64,000 nucleotides of DNA, from the NCBI RefSeq assembly GCF_029407905.1, contig NC_073643.1, positions 26,750,001-26,814,000 on the forward strand, written 5' to 3'. The notes beneath the pieces were generated by a model, which ran no database searches, was not told the origin of the DNA, and was given only the letters and a program-made list of their open reading frames with translations. The stretch comes from Bubalus kerabau. Lineage: Eukaryota > Chordata > Mammalia > Artiodactyla > Bovidae. Numbering within the stretch: the first letter of the stretch is position 1; every line of letters begins with the position of its first letter. The position numbers were made by a program, and so were the translations under genes. Positions 10,701 to 21,247 of the stretch are shown here, piece by piece.

Positions 10701-13100
10701 AAGTTCAATAATGATGGTTATTATCACTATTATTATGCCAACAGGAAACTGTTGGGCATATTTACCTGAAAATTTTACCCACTCAAGCAACATTCACAAG
10801 GAATATTGCCACTGCCAATTTGACCTACCTTCACCATTGTGATATATTCAGAAATAGCAAAAACAAAAACAACAAAAAAAGACTAATTGGTAGAAAGAAG
10901 ATATGAAAATTTAGCATGTTTTCCCAATAGGACAATATGATTGTCCTCTTTACTCTCAAACACAATTTTGAGACTTTGCTGAGAATGATTTTCAATTTAG
11001 TTTGAATCGTCAATATTTTTATTGACGCAAATACAGATGCTGTGCTCAAACAGTAGTGTTATCTTTCTACTACAGACATAGATGCTCCTAACTACTGGCA
11101 TAAATCCAATTGTTCAACAAACCTAAAAGTTGTATCTGAGGAAAGAATGGAACATTTCCTCTAAAACAAATTTTAAACCTACGATTTTTATGAGCCCAGG
11201 ATTGAGAGTTTTATATCCAGAAAATAAAGAAAAGAATGTTGCTTTACTTTCAATATGATGAAACTGTTATTTCACAGTGAAGGTGATTTTAATTATTTTA
11301 GACAACATGCATCATTTCTATACCCTGTCATTTTTAAACAAAATTTCATGTGAGGCCAGACTCATTCACTGCACTCATGAAGATCTATTGACTGCTTATT
11401 TTCAGATTCACCCAATAGCTTTTGCTTCAAGAGTTTTATGTTCATTTTAAAAATTCAGAGGAAACTCCATTTTCAGTCCTGTTGCAAACTGACTTGTGCA
11501 GAATCTTTGTTACAGGTGATGAAGGATGTTAACAAAAGCTCACCCTTGAGCTGAGTGAGATCTCAAGAGGTAAAGACCTTTCTGCATAGCAGTTCAAAGG
11601 CCATTCCAAAGCTGTGACCCCCTCCCCCATATGAATAAGTAAAATAAATGTTATATTGCCATTTTTTGTCACATGAATCTGTGTTTCTAGGAATGACCTT
11701 AGAATTCTCTAAAGACATTGTGGAGGAAAGAAAAGGGTTTTATTTAGTTGAGTATCCAAATTTTAGTTCTGCCAAGAACCAAGAAGCTAAGTAAGAAAAT
11801 TGTATTTTTCTGAGGTGTATATCCAAATTAAGGATAAAACATATAGCAGATAATGGAAGGGATTTTTAAATATTGTGTGAAGATAAATGAAGTCATAGAC
11901 TACCAGCGAGAGAGTTTAGGAGAAAGAAAAATGAGGTCTAATGGGGAATGAAATGTTTCAATCCAGTGTGTTCTTTCCACCACACCTTCATTATAACTGA
12001 CATTTCTCTGAAGTATTTTGAAGTCATATTTTATGAGAACAGAAAGGAAGAATGAGTCCGTCTCTTCTGGCATATATTCAGTCACATTCAAGGAGCTTAT
12101 CTCTGCTAAGGAAGTAGAATTATGGAAGAAAATACGCTTCTCTCCACAGAGTAAAGCAAATGGTTCCCGTTGTGTTTCCAAAAATCACATTTCTAAGAGA
12201 TACAGCAGAACGTGCCAATTTTGTGTTCTGGTATTATTGCCTAGGCTTCTCTTCTTTTCCACTGTGGGTAGCTTTCTGCTAAAATAAACTTTATATGTAA
12301 ATCCTCCCTTCTTGGGTCTGCATTTGTTGTTGCCTTAAAAATTGTCCATAAGAATGTCTACTGAGATGTCCTGTCGTTTATTTGAAAGAAAGGACATCCA
12401 TATAACAGCATTGCTTCGGTTTGGCTTATGCTGATTATTCTACTATTTCATTGAGTCATGACCAATTATTTTCATGGGAAATCCATTTACACACTTTCTT
12501 TTGTTTGTTTGTTAGTTTGGGTCCTGGAGCTATTCTTTGTTGGGTAAATGTCTAGTGTTCAGCCTAGTTGATATTTTTCTTACTGTCCCAAAGTTTTTTT
12601 AAAAACAATATATAAAACAGACTGAAACATATTTGACAGGCCTTGTTAAGAAAAAAAAATGCAAGTTTTTTGTGAACACATTAGAGAGAAAGCATGAAGA
12701 ATTCTGGATGTTCTGATTTCATATTTAATATGATTTTTCACTTGTTACTGAACACCTTGAGGGATTCACTGCTGTGGACTAGGTACATAGACCATACATA
12801 CCAGGTACACATACAACAGAACCAAATTTTTCAAAAAATGATATGAGAATTTCAGCTCATATGGCCTTCTAGAACTACGGCGTCTATAGCACCTTTCTCC
12901 ATGAGAAGCTTTATTAATATTTACAGCGAGTCTCTGCTATTCACATACTGGATATAAAAATAAATTTGGCCTTGCCAACATTTGCTCCATCTTGCCCTGC
13001 TGACTCTGTCTGTCCCAGTTGGTATATTTCTAGGGCATGTCTTTATGACTGCCAGGTGTGCAGGCAAATATGGAGACTTTAGAGAGATGGAAATAAACGA
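10701..13100. other. Unique intronic stretch
   Basis: Open frames overlap on both strands at 11900-12287 (93 codons minus, 89 codons plus), with no family match I know and no splice support. I recognise no repeats. Confidence 0.5.
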
Positions 13101-13510
13101 AGGAAAGTGAATTATGGCTGACAGAATTCTAAAATACCCCCCACTGACCCTTGCCCACCATCTGAGTATGATGGGATTTATGAATATGGTGAGCGCTCAC
13201 TTTCATGATTATGTTAGAATAAATGGCACAGTTGATTTGGAAAAGTGGCTTTATCTTTGATGGTGCTGACCTATTCAGATGAGCCCTTTCTGGGACTGGA
13301 TAGGGTTAGAGAGATTTGAAGTATTACAGGGAACTGATGCAAAGGAGATTCTCAGTTGCTGGTTTGGAAAATATAGAGGCATGTGGCAAGAAGTGTGGGC
13401 AGCTTCTATAAGATGAGAGTGGCCCTTGACAGCTGACCAGAAAGGACATGGGGACCTTAGGCCTACAACTCTAAGGAAATGAATTCACCCAACCACCTAA
13501 ATGAGCTTAG

Positions 13511-13516
<6 letters not shown>
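13101..13516. repeat. Old interspersed repeat, class uncertain
   Basis: The segment (gacagaattctaaaatacc ... ttaggcctacaactctaagg, aatgaattcacccaaccacc) resembles a common ancient mammalian LTR or DNA relic. I cannot name the family with confidence. Confidence 0.35.
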
Positions 13517-13548
<32 letters not shown>

Positions 13549-13549
13549 C
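13517..13549. repeat. (AT)n microsatellite
   Basis: An uninterrupted alternating AT run. Confidence 0.95.
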
Positions 13550-13550
13550 A

Positions 13551-14451
13551 AGGAAAATTACAAAGATAGACAATGTCCGTATGTAGAGTTGGCCCACTTT
13601 CAACTAGCTGTCCACTAATGCAATTTAAAGCTTATCTGACAGATACATTCCTTTTCTTTCTTGAGGTTTTTCTTTGCACAATTCATCCTCACAAAAAGGA
13701 GAGGAAAAAAGAAGAATGAAATGTTTTAATGATGTAAAGACACTCTTAGGGCTTTTAGCAAACTTGGAGGTATAAGATTCTTGAAACTAATAAATAAATT
13801 GAGGTTGAAGAATTAACCACAGAGTTTATTCATTGGCAATTTTTGAAGTCAGAAAGTTCTGGGTTGGAATCTTGTCTTTATTTACTAACTAAAAACTGAT
13901 TTAGTCTGAGTCTCAATGTTCTTATTTTAAAATTATCATTCTTAATTATTGGAAAAGTGGGAATGAGAAAATAAATGGAAAGCCTTATAGTGCTTGCTGA
14001 GGGTAACAATTCAACAACTGGTAGTTATTATTGCCATTATTAACATTTAATAAATCAATTACTCTATTAATACTTTAATAAATTAATATTTGAAGCAAAT
14101 GGTGTCAATAATCCCCTCAGTTTTGATCTGAGAGAGATATGAAGGAAAAATTAATAGTATTCCAGCATTCCTGTCATTGTAGATATGAGAAGGCCATGGC
14201 TCTTAGAAGAAAATCCTTATAATACCTGGATGAAGTCAATATTGATAAATGCCTTTGGAATCCTGCTAGAGCATTATATATTGCAAAACAGAATTTGGTA
14301 TCAGTCAAATTTGTCATAATTTGTATGCAACAGGTACTCATTATTCAGTTATAACAGACTTAATTTCAGGTAGGTTTTGTATATCTGTGAGTTAATTTCA
14401 TGACATTAAACAGGCATTGTTAAAATGAAAGCTTTACATACTTTAAAAGTT
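13551..14451. other. AT-rich intron without recognised features
   Basis: Nothing I can name. Confidence 0.5.
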
Positions 14452-14640
14452 TGATGCATGAGGCAGGGCGCTCAGGGCTGGTGCACTGGGATGACCCTGA
14501 GGGATGGGATGGGGAGGGAGGTGGGAGGGAGGGTCAGGATGGGGAACACATGTACACCTATGGCTGATTCATGTGAATGTATGGCAAAACCCACCACAAT
14601 ATTGTAAAGTAATTAGCCTCCAATTAAAAAAATATATATA
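14452..14640 (+). mobile_element. Ruminant L1 3' end, older subtype, sense
   Basis: It carries gcatgaggcagggcgctcag, ggggaacacatgtacaccta and ttgtaaagtaattagcctcc, followed by aattaaaaaaatatatatat. The order and ending differ from the younger L1 tails at 41190, 53527 and 19721. Confidence 0.8.
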
Positions 14641-14933
14641 TCAACATATACTTCTTCACTGGTAGGTGACAAGGTGACCAGGGAAATCTTCTCCTGTAGA
14701 TTTCTCCTACTTTACTGCCTTTTAAAAATATAATGACATTCATTTAGAAATATTTTACATGTCTGCTGTTCCTATAGAGTAAACAAAGTTGAAACTAGTC
14801 TATGATTCTGTCAAGTCTCTTTGACCAATGTCAGAATATAAAATGACATAGACCAACAGTACAAACAAACACAATTTGCATGTTTTGTCTTAGATTATGG
14901 TACTGGAAAATAACCTTCCTATTGTTAAAAAAT

Positions 14934-15152
14934 GGAGCCCCTGGTGGCTCAGATGGTAAAGAGTCTGCCTGCAGTGCAGGAGACTCAGGTTCGATCTCTG
15001 TGTCGGGAAGATCTCCTGGAGATGGAAATGGCAACCCACTCCATTATTCTTGCCTGGAGAATCCAATGGACAGAGGAGCCTGGCAGGCTACAGTCCATGG
15101 GGTCGCAAAGAGTTGGACACGACTGAGCGACTTCACTTTCACTTTTTTTTTA
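14934..15152 (+). mobile_element. Bov-tA SINE, sense, with perfect target duplication
   Basis: Complete from ggagcccctggtggctcag to the cttcactttcacttttttt tail. Perfect 13-bp direct repeats attgttaaaaaat lie at 14921-14933 and 15153-15165. The intact duplication suggests a fairly young insertion. Confidence 0.95.
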
Positions 15153-15554
15153 ATTGTTAAAAAATAAGCGCTATCAAGTTTTTGTGTGCTCTGGAATAAT
15201 ATCATTTTATCAGGTAACATTGAAAGTATTGTAACTCTTCCCTAATATTGCTAGTGAGCAAAGTGACATACCACTCTGTAATAGTATTGAATAAAAATAT
15301 TGCTAACTTCCAATTAGGGTTTGTATGTTTGTTTGTTTGTTTGTTTTTTCTTTTTGTGTTAGCATTTCACAAGATTGTATGACACTGAAAGTAATGGCAA
15401 AAATAACTTCAAGTTTGTAAAGGATCATAAATAATATTTGTTTTAATATTAGAAGAAAAGTTGTTTTCACTTATTTCTTAAAATTTGTCCATCTCTTTCC
15501 AAAAATCCTCCTGTTCTAAACTGGAAATCAATTATAAGAGACATTGGTGGTTAG

Positions 15555-15690
15555 GATCTATCCAGGGTCTGGGACCCAGAGTGCATGGATTTGATGTCTG
15601 GCTTCATGATTACAAGATTCATGACATTGGACCATTTACTTACCCTCACTGTATCTTAGTATTCTCATCCATAAAACAAGAAACATCATA
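15555..15690 (+). mobile_element. MIR SINE relic, sense
   Basis: The order ggtctgggacccag, catgattacaag, ccatttacttaccctcactg and atccataaaacaagaaa follows the MIR core and tail. Confidence 0.55.
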
Positions 15691-15800
15691 GTATCTCCCT
15701 CGACTAGTAGTTCTACAGAATTAAAAATCTAAAACATATAAAGTATTTAGATATGTATTGTGTAAGTACTTGCTATTATTATTAAATTAACTATAACGTT

Positions 15801-16489
15801 ACTTCAAAAAACTAAGATCATGGCATCTGGTCCCATCACTTCATGGCAAATAGATGGGGAAACAATGGAAACAGTGACATACTTTATTTTCATATAGTGA
15901 TTTGGGGCTCCAAAATCACTGCTGATGGTGACTACAGCCATGAAATTAAAAGATACTTGCTCCTTGGAAGAAAAGCTATGACCAACCTAGACAGCATATT
16001 AAAAAGCAGAGATATTACTTTGCCAACAAAGGTCTGTCTAGTCAAAGCTATGATTTTTCCAGTAGTCATGTATGGATATGAGAGTTGGACTAGAAAGCTG
16101 AGCACCAAAGAGTTGATGCTTTTAAACTGTGTTGTTGGAGAAGACTCTTTAGAGTCCCTTGACTGCAAGAAGATCCAATTAGTCCATCCTAAAGGAAATC
16201 AATCCTGAATATTCATTGGAAGGACTGATGCTAAAGCTGAAATTCCAATACTTTAGCCACCTGATGCTAAGAACTGACTCCTTGGAAAAGACCCTGATGC
16301 TAAGAAAAATTGAAGGCAGGAGGAGAAGGGGAGGACAGAGGATGAAATGGTTGGATGACATCACTGACTTGATGGACATGAGTTTGAGCAGGCCTCGGGA
16401 GTTGGTGATGGACAGGGAAGCCTGGCATGTTGCAGACCGTGGGGTTGCAAAGAGTCAGACACGACTGAGCGACTGAACTGAACTGAACT
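15801..16489 (+). mobile_element. BovB LINE 3' fragment (about 0.69 kb), sense
   Basis: It begins in the thumb-proximal part of the BovB reading frame (aagatcatggcatctggtcc) and runs to gactgaactgaactgaact. Several substitutions and frame breaks are present; the 121-codon open frame at 15843-16208 is debris of the BovB ORF. The flanks share actataac (before 15801 and after the tail). Confidence 0.88.
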
Positions 16490-16502
16490 ATAACATAGTG
16501 TG

Positions 16503-16819
16503 GCTTTCCCCTCATAGCTCAGTTGGTAAAGAATCCGCCTGCAATGCAGAAGACCCTGGTTCAATTCCTGGGTTGGAAAGATCCCCTGGAGAAGAGATAA
16601 GCTACTCACTCCAGTATTCTTGGTCTCCCCTGTGGCTCAGCTGGAAGAATCCGCCTGCAATGTGGGACACCTGGGTTGGATGTCTGTGTTGTGAAGATTC
16701 CCTGGAGACAGGAAAGGCTACCCACTCCAGTATTCTGGCCTGGAGAATTCCAGGGGCTGTATCCTCCATGGGGTCGCAAAGAGTAGGACATGACTAAGAG
16801 ACTTTCACTTTCACTTTCA
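16503..16819 (+). mobile_element. Dimeric-head Bov-tA SINE, sense
   Basis: Two tRNA-Glu-derived heads occur in tandem (cctcatagctcagttggtaa near 16510 and cctgtggctcagctggaag near 16627), followed by one BovB-derived tail. Perfect 12-bp direct repeats taacatagtgtg lie at 16491-16502 and 16820-16831, so the dimer arrived as a single insertion. The left repeat abuts the tail of the BovB fragment. Confidence 0.92.
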
Positions 16820-17279
16820 TAACATAGTGTGATATCGGATTGTACTAACTGAAATGACTTTATGGATATTTTTACACTGACTTCCTCCAGGTTCACAGTT
16901 GGCTGAGAATCTATCAAATTGTACCAAACTGTCCAGATTTTAAGAAATTGCAAACCAGTGGGGTGAGAATCAGTGGGTGCTTTAGATCCCTGGCAACTGG
17001 GTAGTTCACCGGTTAATCCAGATTCTTCCAAAGCAGAGAATAGCATTTGCTGCTTGATTTTCACCATTGCCAGGAGATAACCTGATTTGGTGTCCTGTAA
17101 CATTTTCTTCCAATTAAAGGGGCAACTTTCCTCTTCCAATAGTTAACATGAGGTTTCCAGAACAACTGTTGAAATTTGCTTCACGTGGAACCCAATAATT
17201 AAAATAAAATAACAGTCCTATCTTTCTTTTTAAAATAAAATACTGGCCGTTAAATTAATTGGTTTACATTCATTAGCTC

Positions 17280-17493
17280 GAGCTTCCCTGGTGGCTCAGA
17301 AGTAAAAGCATCTGTGTGCAATGCAGGAGACCTGGGTCCGATCCCTGGGTCAGGAAGAACACCTGGAGAAGGGAATGGAAACCCACTCCAGTACTCTTGC
17401 CTGTAAAATTTCATGGATGGAGGAACCTGGTGGGCTATAGTCCATGGGGTCGCAGAGAGTCAGACACGACTGAGCAACTTCACTTTTCACACT
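17280..17493 (+). mobile_element. Bov-tA SINE, sense
   Basis: Head gagcttccctggtggctcag and tail gactgagcaacttcactttt. Perfect 11-bp direct repeats ttcattagctc lie at 17269-17279 and 17494-17504. It is about 0.4 kb from the 3' side of the 96-bp CNTN6 exon. Confidence 0.94.
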
Positions 17494-17544
17494 TTCATTA
17501 GCTCATTTAACACTCATGACTGTCCTATAGTATAGGCATCAGTT

Positions 17545-17640
17545 AGTATCTCTACTTTACAGCTGAGGAAATTAAGCCTAAAAAGGTTAAACAAATCGTT
17601 CTTTGTCATGTAGGGTGACCACAGATTACATCTGTGATCA
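17545..17640 (-). mobile_element. MIR relic, antisense
   Basis: tctctactttacagctgagg ... gcctaaaaaggttaaacaaa is the reverse complement of the MIR 3' region. Confidence 0.5.
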
Positions 17641-17900
17641 TTTCAATGCAAAGCCCCAACGCTCACACATGTGTACAGGGCCATACTGCATCTCTTTAAG
17701 GACATATCTGTTGAGTGAGTGATTGAATATATGTTTTTAAAAGAAAAGATTTGGATTAGGACTTGATGCAGCAGGATGAGCCAGAAAAACTTTCATACTC
17801 CCTTAGATTTGATGGAGGGCTACCACTGGCACTAAGGACTACTATGCCTACTTTATTCCCTGAGTGGCCGAATTAATGGTGTGACCGAATGTAACCATAC

Positions 17901-17996
17901 CTCCAAAGTGTGGCGGTGGACCACAGAGAAGCACCACACCTTGACCTTCTCGGACGGACACTGTGCTTCTTGTTTTGGTTTCGAAGTCTTCGATAT
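17901..17996 (-). CDS. CNTN6: Contactin-6 coding exon, Ig1-Ig2 linker and start of Ig2
   Basis: This 96-bp exon has a tgtttttcaag acceptor on the minus strand above 17996 and a gtatgg donor below 17901. It reads IEDFETKTRSTVSVREGQG followed by VVLLCGPPPHFG, giving the A strands of Ig2 and the B-strand Cys of its disulphide. It joins the upstream exon to form Ala-Tyr-Ile-Glu-Asp, and its last G joins AT of the next exon to form Asp. Both junctions keep frame, which strongly supports a functional exon. It sits inside a dense cluster of retroposons, with the nearest SINE about 0.4 kb away, yet neither splice site is touched. Skipping it removes exactly 32 codons and keeps the frame. Confidence 0.94.
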
Positions 17997-18662
17997 CTTG
18001 AAAAACAGAAAAGCAGGTTTAGAACTAATTGCTTTGCAGAACAAAATTTTAAGAAGAAAAAACTGGCAAGAGCAATGAACACTCACACTTGTCTGACCAA
18101 AAGATTTAGTTGATAATCAATTGATGTACACTGGTTATACCTCTCAAAATTTTGTCTTTCCTTTTTTTATTTAGTACAACTATGCAGAATATGTGATAAA
18201 GACATTTATTAACATAACTCACTATCTGTTTTATTCTCCCAGGCAGCCTGAAACTCAACAGGAAATCTTTTAAACACAGCACATATTTACTTTTCTGCCC
18301 AAGGAAGGCATGATTTAAAAGAGGTATGTGGCAAGTTTGCTGCAATCTTCTAGCATTTTAGATTAATGGTAACCATTTTGATATGGGGATGAAGCCTGTG
18401 AGAGCTTAGCTTGGAATGTTGTGAGGGAAAGAATAATATGTGACTGAACCAACAAGAAAAAAGGTAAATCTTCTAATTTCTCTTGATCTACTCCTTCACA
18501 AAGCAGCTTCGTGGTCCTGTTTGGAGTGTTGTAATTTCCTACAACACCGAAGAATCATAGACATTCAGTGTTGGAAGAGAGCTTACCAACTGTCTTATTA
18601 AGCTATCCATCTGAGTTATAAATCATTCAACGTTCCTAGAAAATGGTCACCCAGCCTCTAGA

Positions 18663-18690
18663 GTCGGACACGACTGAAGCGACTTAGCAG
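18663..18690 (+). mobile_element. 28-bp BOV-A SINE stub with perfect target duplication
   Basis: Only the last 28 bases of a BOV-A element are present (gtcggacacgactgaagcga then cttagcag). Perfect 11-bp repeats cagcctctaga lie at 18652-18662 and 18691-18701. This is an extreme 5' truncation by target-primed insertion. Confidence 0.88.
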
Positions 18691-19379
18691 CAGCCTCTAG
18701 AAAGGGCTAAACTGTATAACTTGTCTGAACCTTGGTTTCTTTGCCTGGAAAATCACTTGTATTCATTCATTCAGTCAGTCAGTCAGCGATTTAACAAATT
18801 TGTATTGAATACCTACTAAAAGATAGGAAGGGTATTAAGGGTAAACGATGTATTAGTAAATAAAGCAGACATAGACTTTGCCCTTATTATATTCACTTAA
18901 GGTAAAAGTAGAAGACCAATTACAAAACATATAACAAAATATATATATATACATACATATAAATATGATTTACATGTTGTAATAATTGTTGTAGAGACTG
19001 CTAGTTGTCTACCAAAATCTACTGTCCTTTCTTTCACAGTAATAGGTTTATAGGTTTATAGAGTAAATATTACACTTTTCTAACCAAAGATACTTTTCCA
19101 GACATCTTGTGCAGCTGAATAGAAAAAGTAGAAACTCACATTTTGTGAACTTTCACCTATTATGTTTGAGAGGAAATATCCAAAAAAATTTGTTGTTCTC
19201 CATCTACACACCAAGTGTTAATACCATCTAGATGGCCAATGGTGTGAGAAATATATTGTATGTCTCACACACTTTCTCTCTCCAAGTATTATTTCCCAAA
19301 TGAGTATTCTTTTTGTGCACTTTGCTTCCTTTTCATGAATGACAATTAAAAAAAATAAATCACTAGACCTGATATGTAA

Positions 19380-19385
<6 letters not shown>

Positions 19386-19422
<37 letters not shown>
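19386..19422. repeat. (AT)n microsatellite
   Basis: An alternating AT run directly preceding an antisense BOV-A2 element. Confidence 0.95.
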
Positions 19423-19424
<2 letters not shown>

Positions 19425-19695
19425 TATGCTATGCCAAGTCACTTCAGTCGTGTCCGACTCTGTGCAACCCCATAGACGACAGCCCACCAGGCTTCCCCGT
19501 CCCTGGGATTCTTCAGGCAAGAACACTGGAGTGGGTTGCCATTTCCTTCTCCAATGCATGAAAGTGAAAAGTAAAAGCGAAGTTGCTCAGTCGTGTCTGA
19601 CCCTCAGCGACCCCATGGACTGCAGCCTTCCAGGCTGCTCCATCCATGGGATTTTCCAGGCAAGAGTACTGGAGTGGGGTGCCATTGCCTTCTCC
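19425..19695 (-). mobile_element. BOV-A2 SINE, antisense
   Basis: Both monomer units are present antisense: agtcacttcagtcgtgtccg ... ggagtgggttgccatttcct, a linker, then agttgctcagtcgtgtctga ... ggggtgccattgccttctcc. It abuts the BovB fragment that starts near 19698. Confidence 0.9.
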
Positions 19696-19697
19696 AA

Positions 19698-21130
19698 TAA
19701 AAACATCTACTTCTGTTTTTTGTTTTTTTTTTTCATTTTTTTTTTCATTTTATTTTATTTTTAAACTTAACATAACTGTATTAGATTTGCCAAATATCAA
19801 AATGAATCCGCCACAGGTATACATGTGTTCCCCATCCCGAACCCTCCTCCCTCCTCCCTCCCCATTCCATCCCTCTGGGTCGTCCCAGTGCACCAGCCCC
19901 AAGCATCCAGTATCGTGCATCGAACCTGGACTGGCAACTCATTTCATACATGATATTTTACATGTTTCAATGCCATTCTCCCAAATCTTCCCACCCTCTC
20001 CCTCTCCCACAGAGTCCATAAGACTGTTCTATACATCAGTGTCTCTTTTGCTGTCTCGTACACAGGGTTATTGTTACCTACTTCTGTTTTATTGACTATG
20101 CCAAAGGCTTTGACTGTGTGGATCACAATAAACTGTGGAAAATTCTTCAAGAGATGGGAATGCCAGACCACCTGACCTGCCTCCGGAAAAATCTGTATGC
20201 AGGTCAAGAAGGAACAGTTAGAACTGGACATGGAACAACAGACTGGTTCCAAATAGGGAAAGGAGTACATCAAGGCTGTATATTGTCACCCTGCGTATTT
20301 AATTTATATGCTGAGTACATCATGTGAGATGCCGGGCTGGATGAAGCACAACCTGGAATCAAGATTGCTGGGAGAAATATCAGTAACCTCAGATATGCAG
20401 ATGATACCACCCTTATGGCAGAAGGTGAAGAAGAATTAAAGAACCTATTGATGAAAGTGAAAGAGGAGAGTAAAAAAGTTGGCTTAAAACAACATTCAGA
20501 AAACGAAGATCAAGTCATCCAATCCCATCCCTTCATGGCAAATAGATGGGGAAACAGTGGGAACAGTGACAGTTTTTATTTTGGGGGGCTCCAAAATCAC
20601 TGCAGATGGTGACTACAGTCACAAAATTAAAAGACTCTTGCTCCTTGGAAGAAAAGCTATCACCAACCTAGATAGCATATTAAAAAGCAGAGACATTACT
20701 TTGCCAACCAATGTTCATCTAGTCAAAGCTGTGTTTTTTGCAGTAGTCATGTATGGCTGTGAGAGTTGGACTATAAAGAAAACTGAGCACCAAAGGATTG
20801 ATCCTTTTGAACTATGGTGTTGGAGAAGACTCTTGAGACTCCCTTGGACTGCAAGGATATCCAACCAGTCAATCCTAAAGGAGATCAGTCCTAAATATTC
20901 ATTGGAAGGACTGATGTTGAAGCTGAAACTCCAATACCTTGGCCACCTGATGTGAAGAACTGACTCATTGGAAAAGACTCTGATGCTGGGAAAGACTGAA
21001 GGTGGGAAAAGTGGATGACAGAGGATAAGATGGTTGGATGGGGAGTAGGCAATGGATGGGGAAGTCTGGCATGTTGTGGTCCATGGAGTCACAGAGAGTC
21101 AGACACGACTGAGCAACTGAACTGAACTGA
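19698..21130 (+). mobile_element. BovB LINE fragment, sense, interrupted by an L1 3' end
   Basis: BovB sequence (aaaacatctacttctg) breaks off at 19720, resumes at 20078 after an L1 insertion, and runs to the gaactgaactga end. Motif A of the reverse transcriptase (YAKGFDCVDH, near 20098) and the catalytic box Tyr-Ala-Asp-Asp (20394-20405) can be read, but an in-frame TGA at 20325 cuts between them and further breaks follow. It is a dead copy. Confidence 0.92.
19721..20077 (-). mobile_element. L1 3' UTR insertion inside BovB, antisense
   Basis: It begins with the reverse complement of an A-rich tail (ttttattttatttttaaact), continues through the ruminant L1 3' UTR (ccagtatcgtgcatcgaacc) and ends at cgtacacagggttattgtta. 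The BovB target is duplicated: ctacttctgtttt occurs at 19708-19720 and 20078-20090. Confidence 0.92.
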
Positions 21131-21170
21131 TGTAATGTATATATGTAATTTCATATATATGTATATATGT

Positions 21171-21247
21171 AGAGATTTAGTTGGGAAGAAACAGATTATA
21201 TCTTGGACAAATATTTTCATTATTAAAAGTTGAGCATATATATGTAT
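21171..21247 (+). repeat. Left arm of a 77-bp inverted repeat flanking a BovB copy
   Basis: agagatttagttgggaagaa ... gagcatatatatgtat is the reverse complement of 22701-22777 with four mismatches by eye. The arms are not BovB sequence and lie immediately outside the BovB copy. Confidence 0.9.

Larger units (their letters stand above)
656..17900 (-). other. CNTN6: CNTN6 intron between the linker and Ig2 exons
   Basis: This is a phase-1 intron of about 17.2 kb with a gtatgg donor at 17900 and a tttccag acceptor ending at 656. Its repeats are listed separately. Confidence 0.9.

Noticed and set aside
11900..12287. Overlapping frames on both strands
   Set aside because: No homology I recognise; chance overlap in AT-moderate DNA.
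14936..15152. tRNA gene at SINE heads (here and in other Bov-tA copies)
   Set aside because: Box A/B-like text belongs to tRNA-Glu-derived SINE heads that do not fold as full tRNAs.
16606..17139. 177-codon minus-strand open frame
   Set aside because: Half is antisense SINE; the rest has no family match or splice support.
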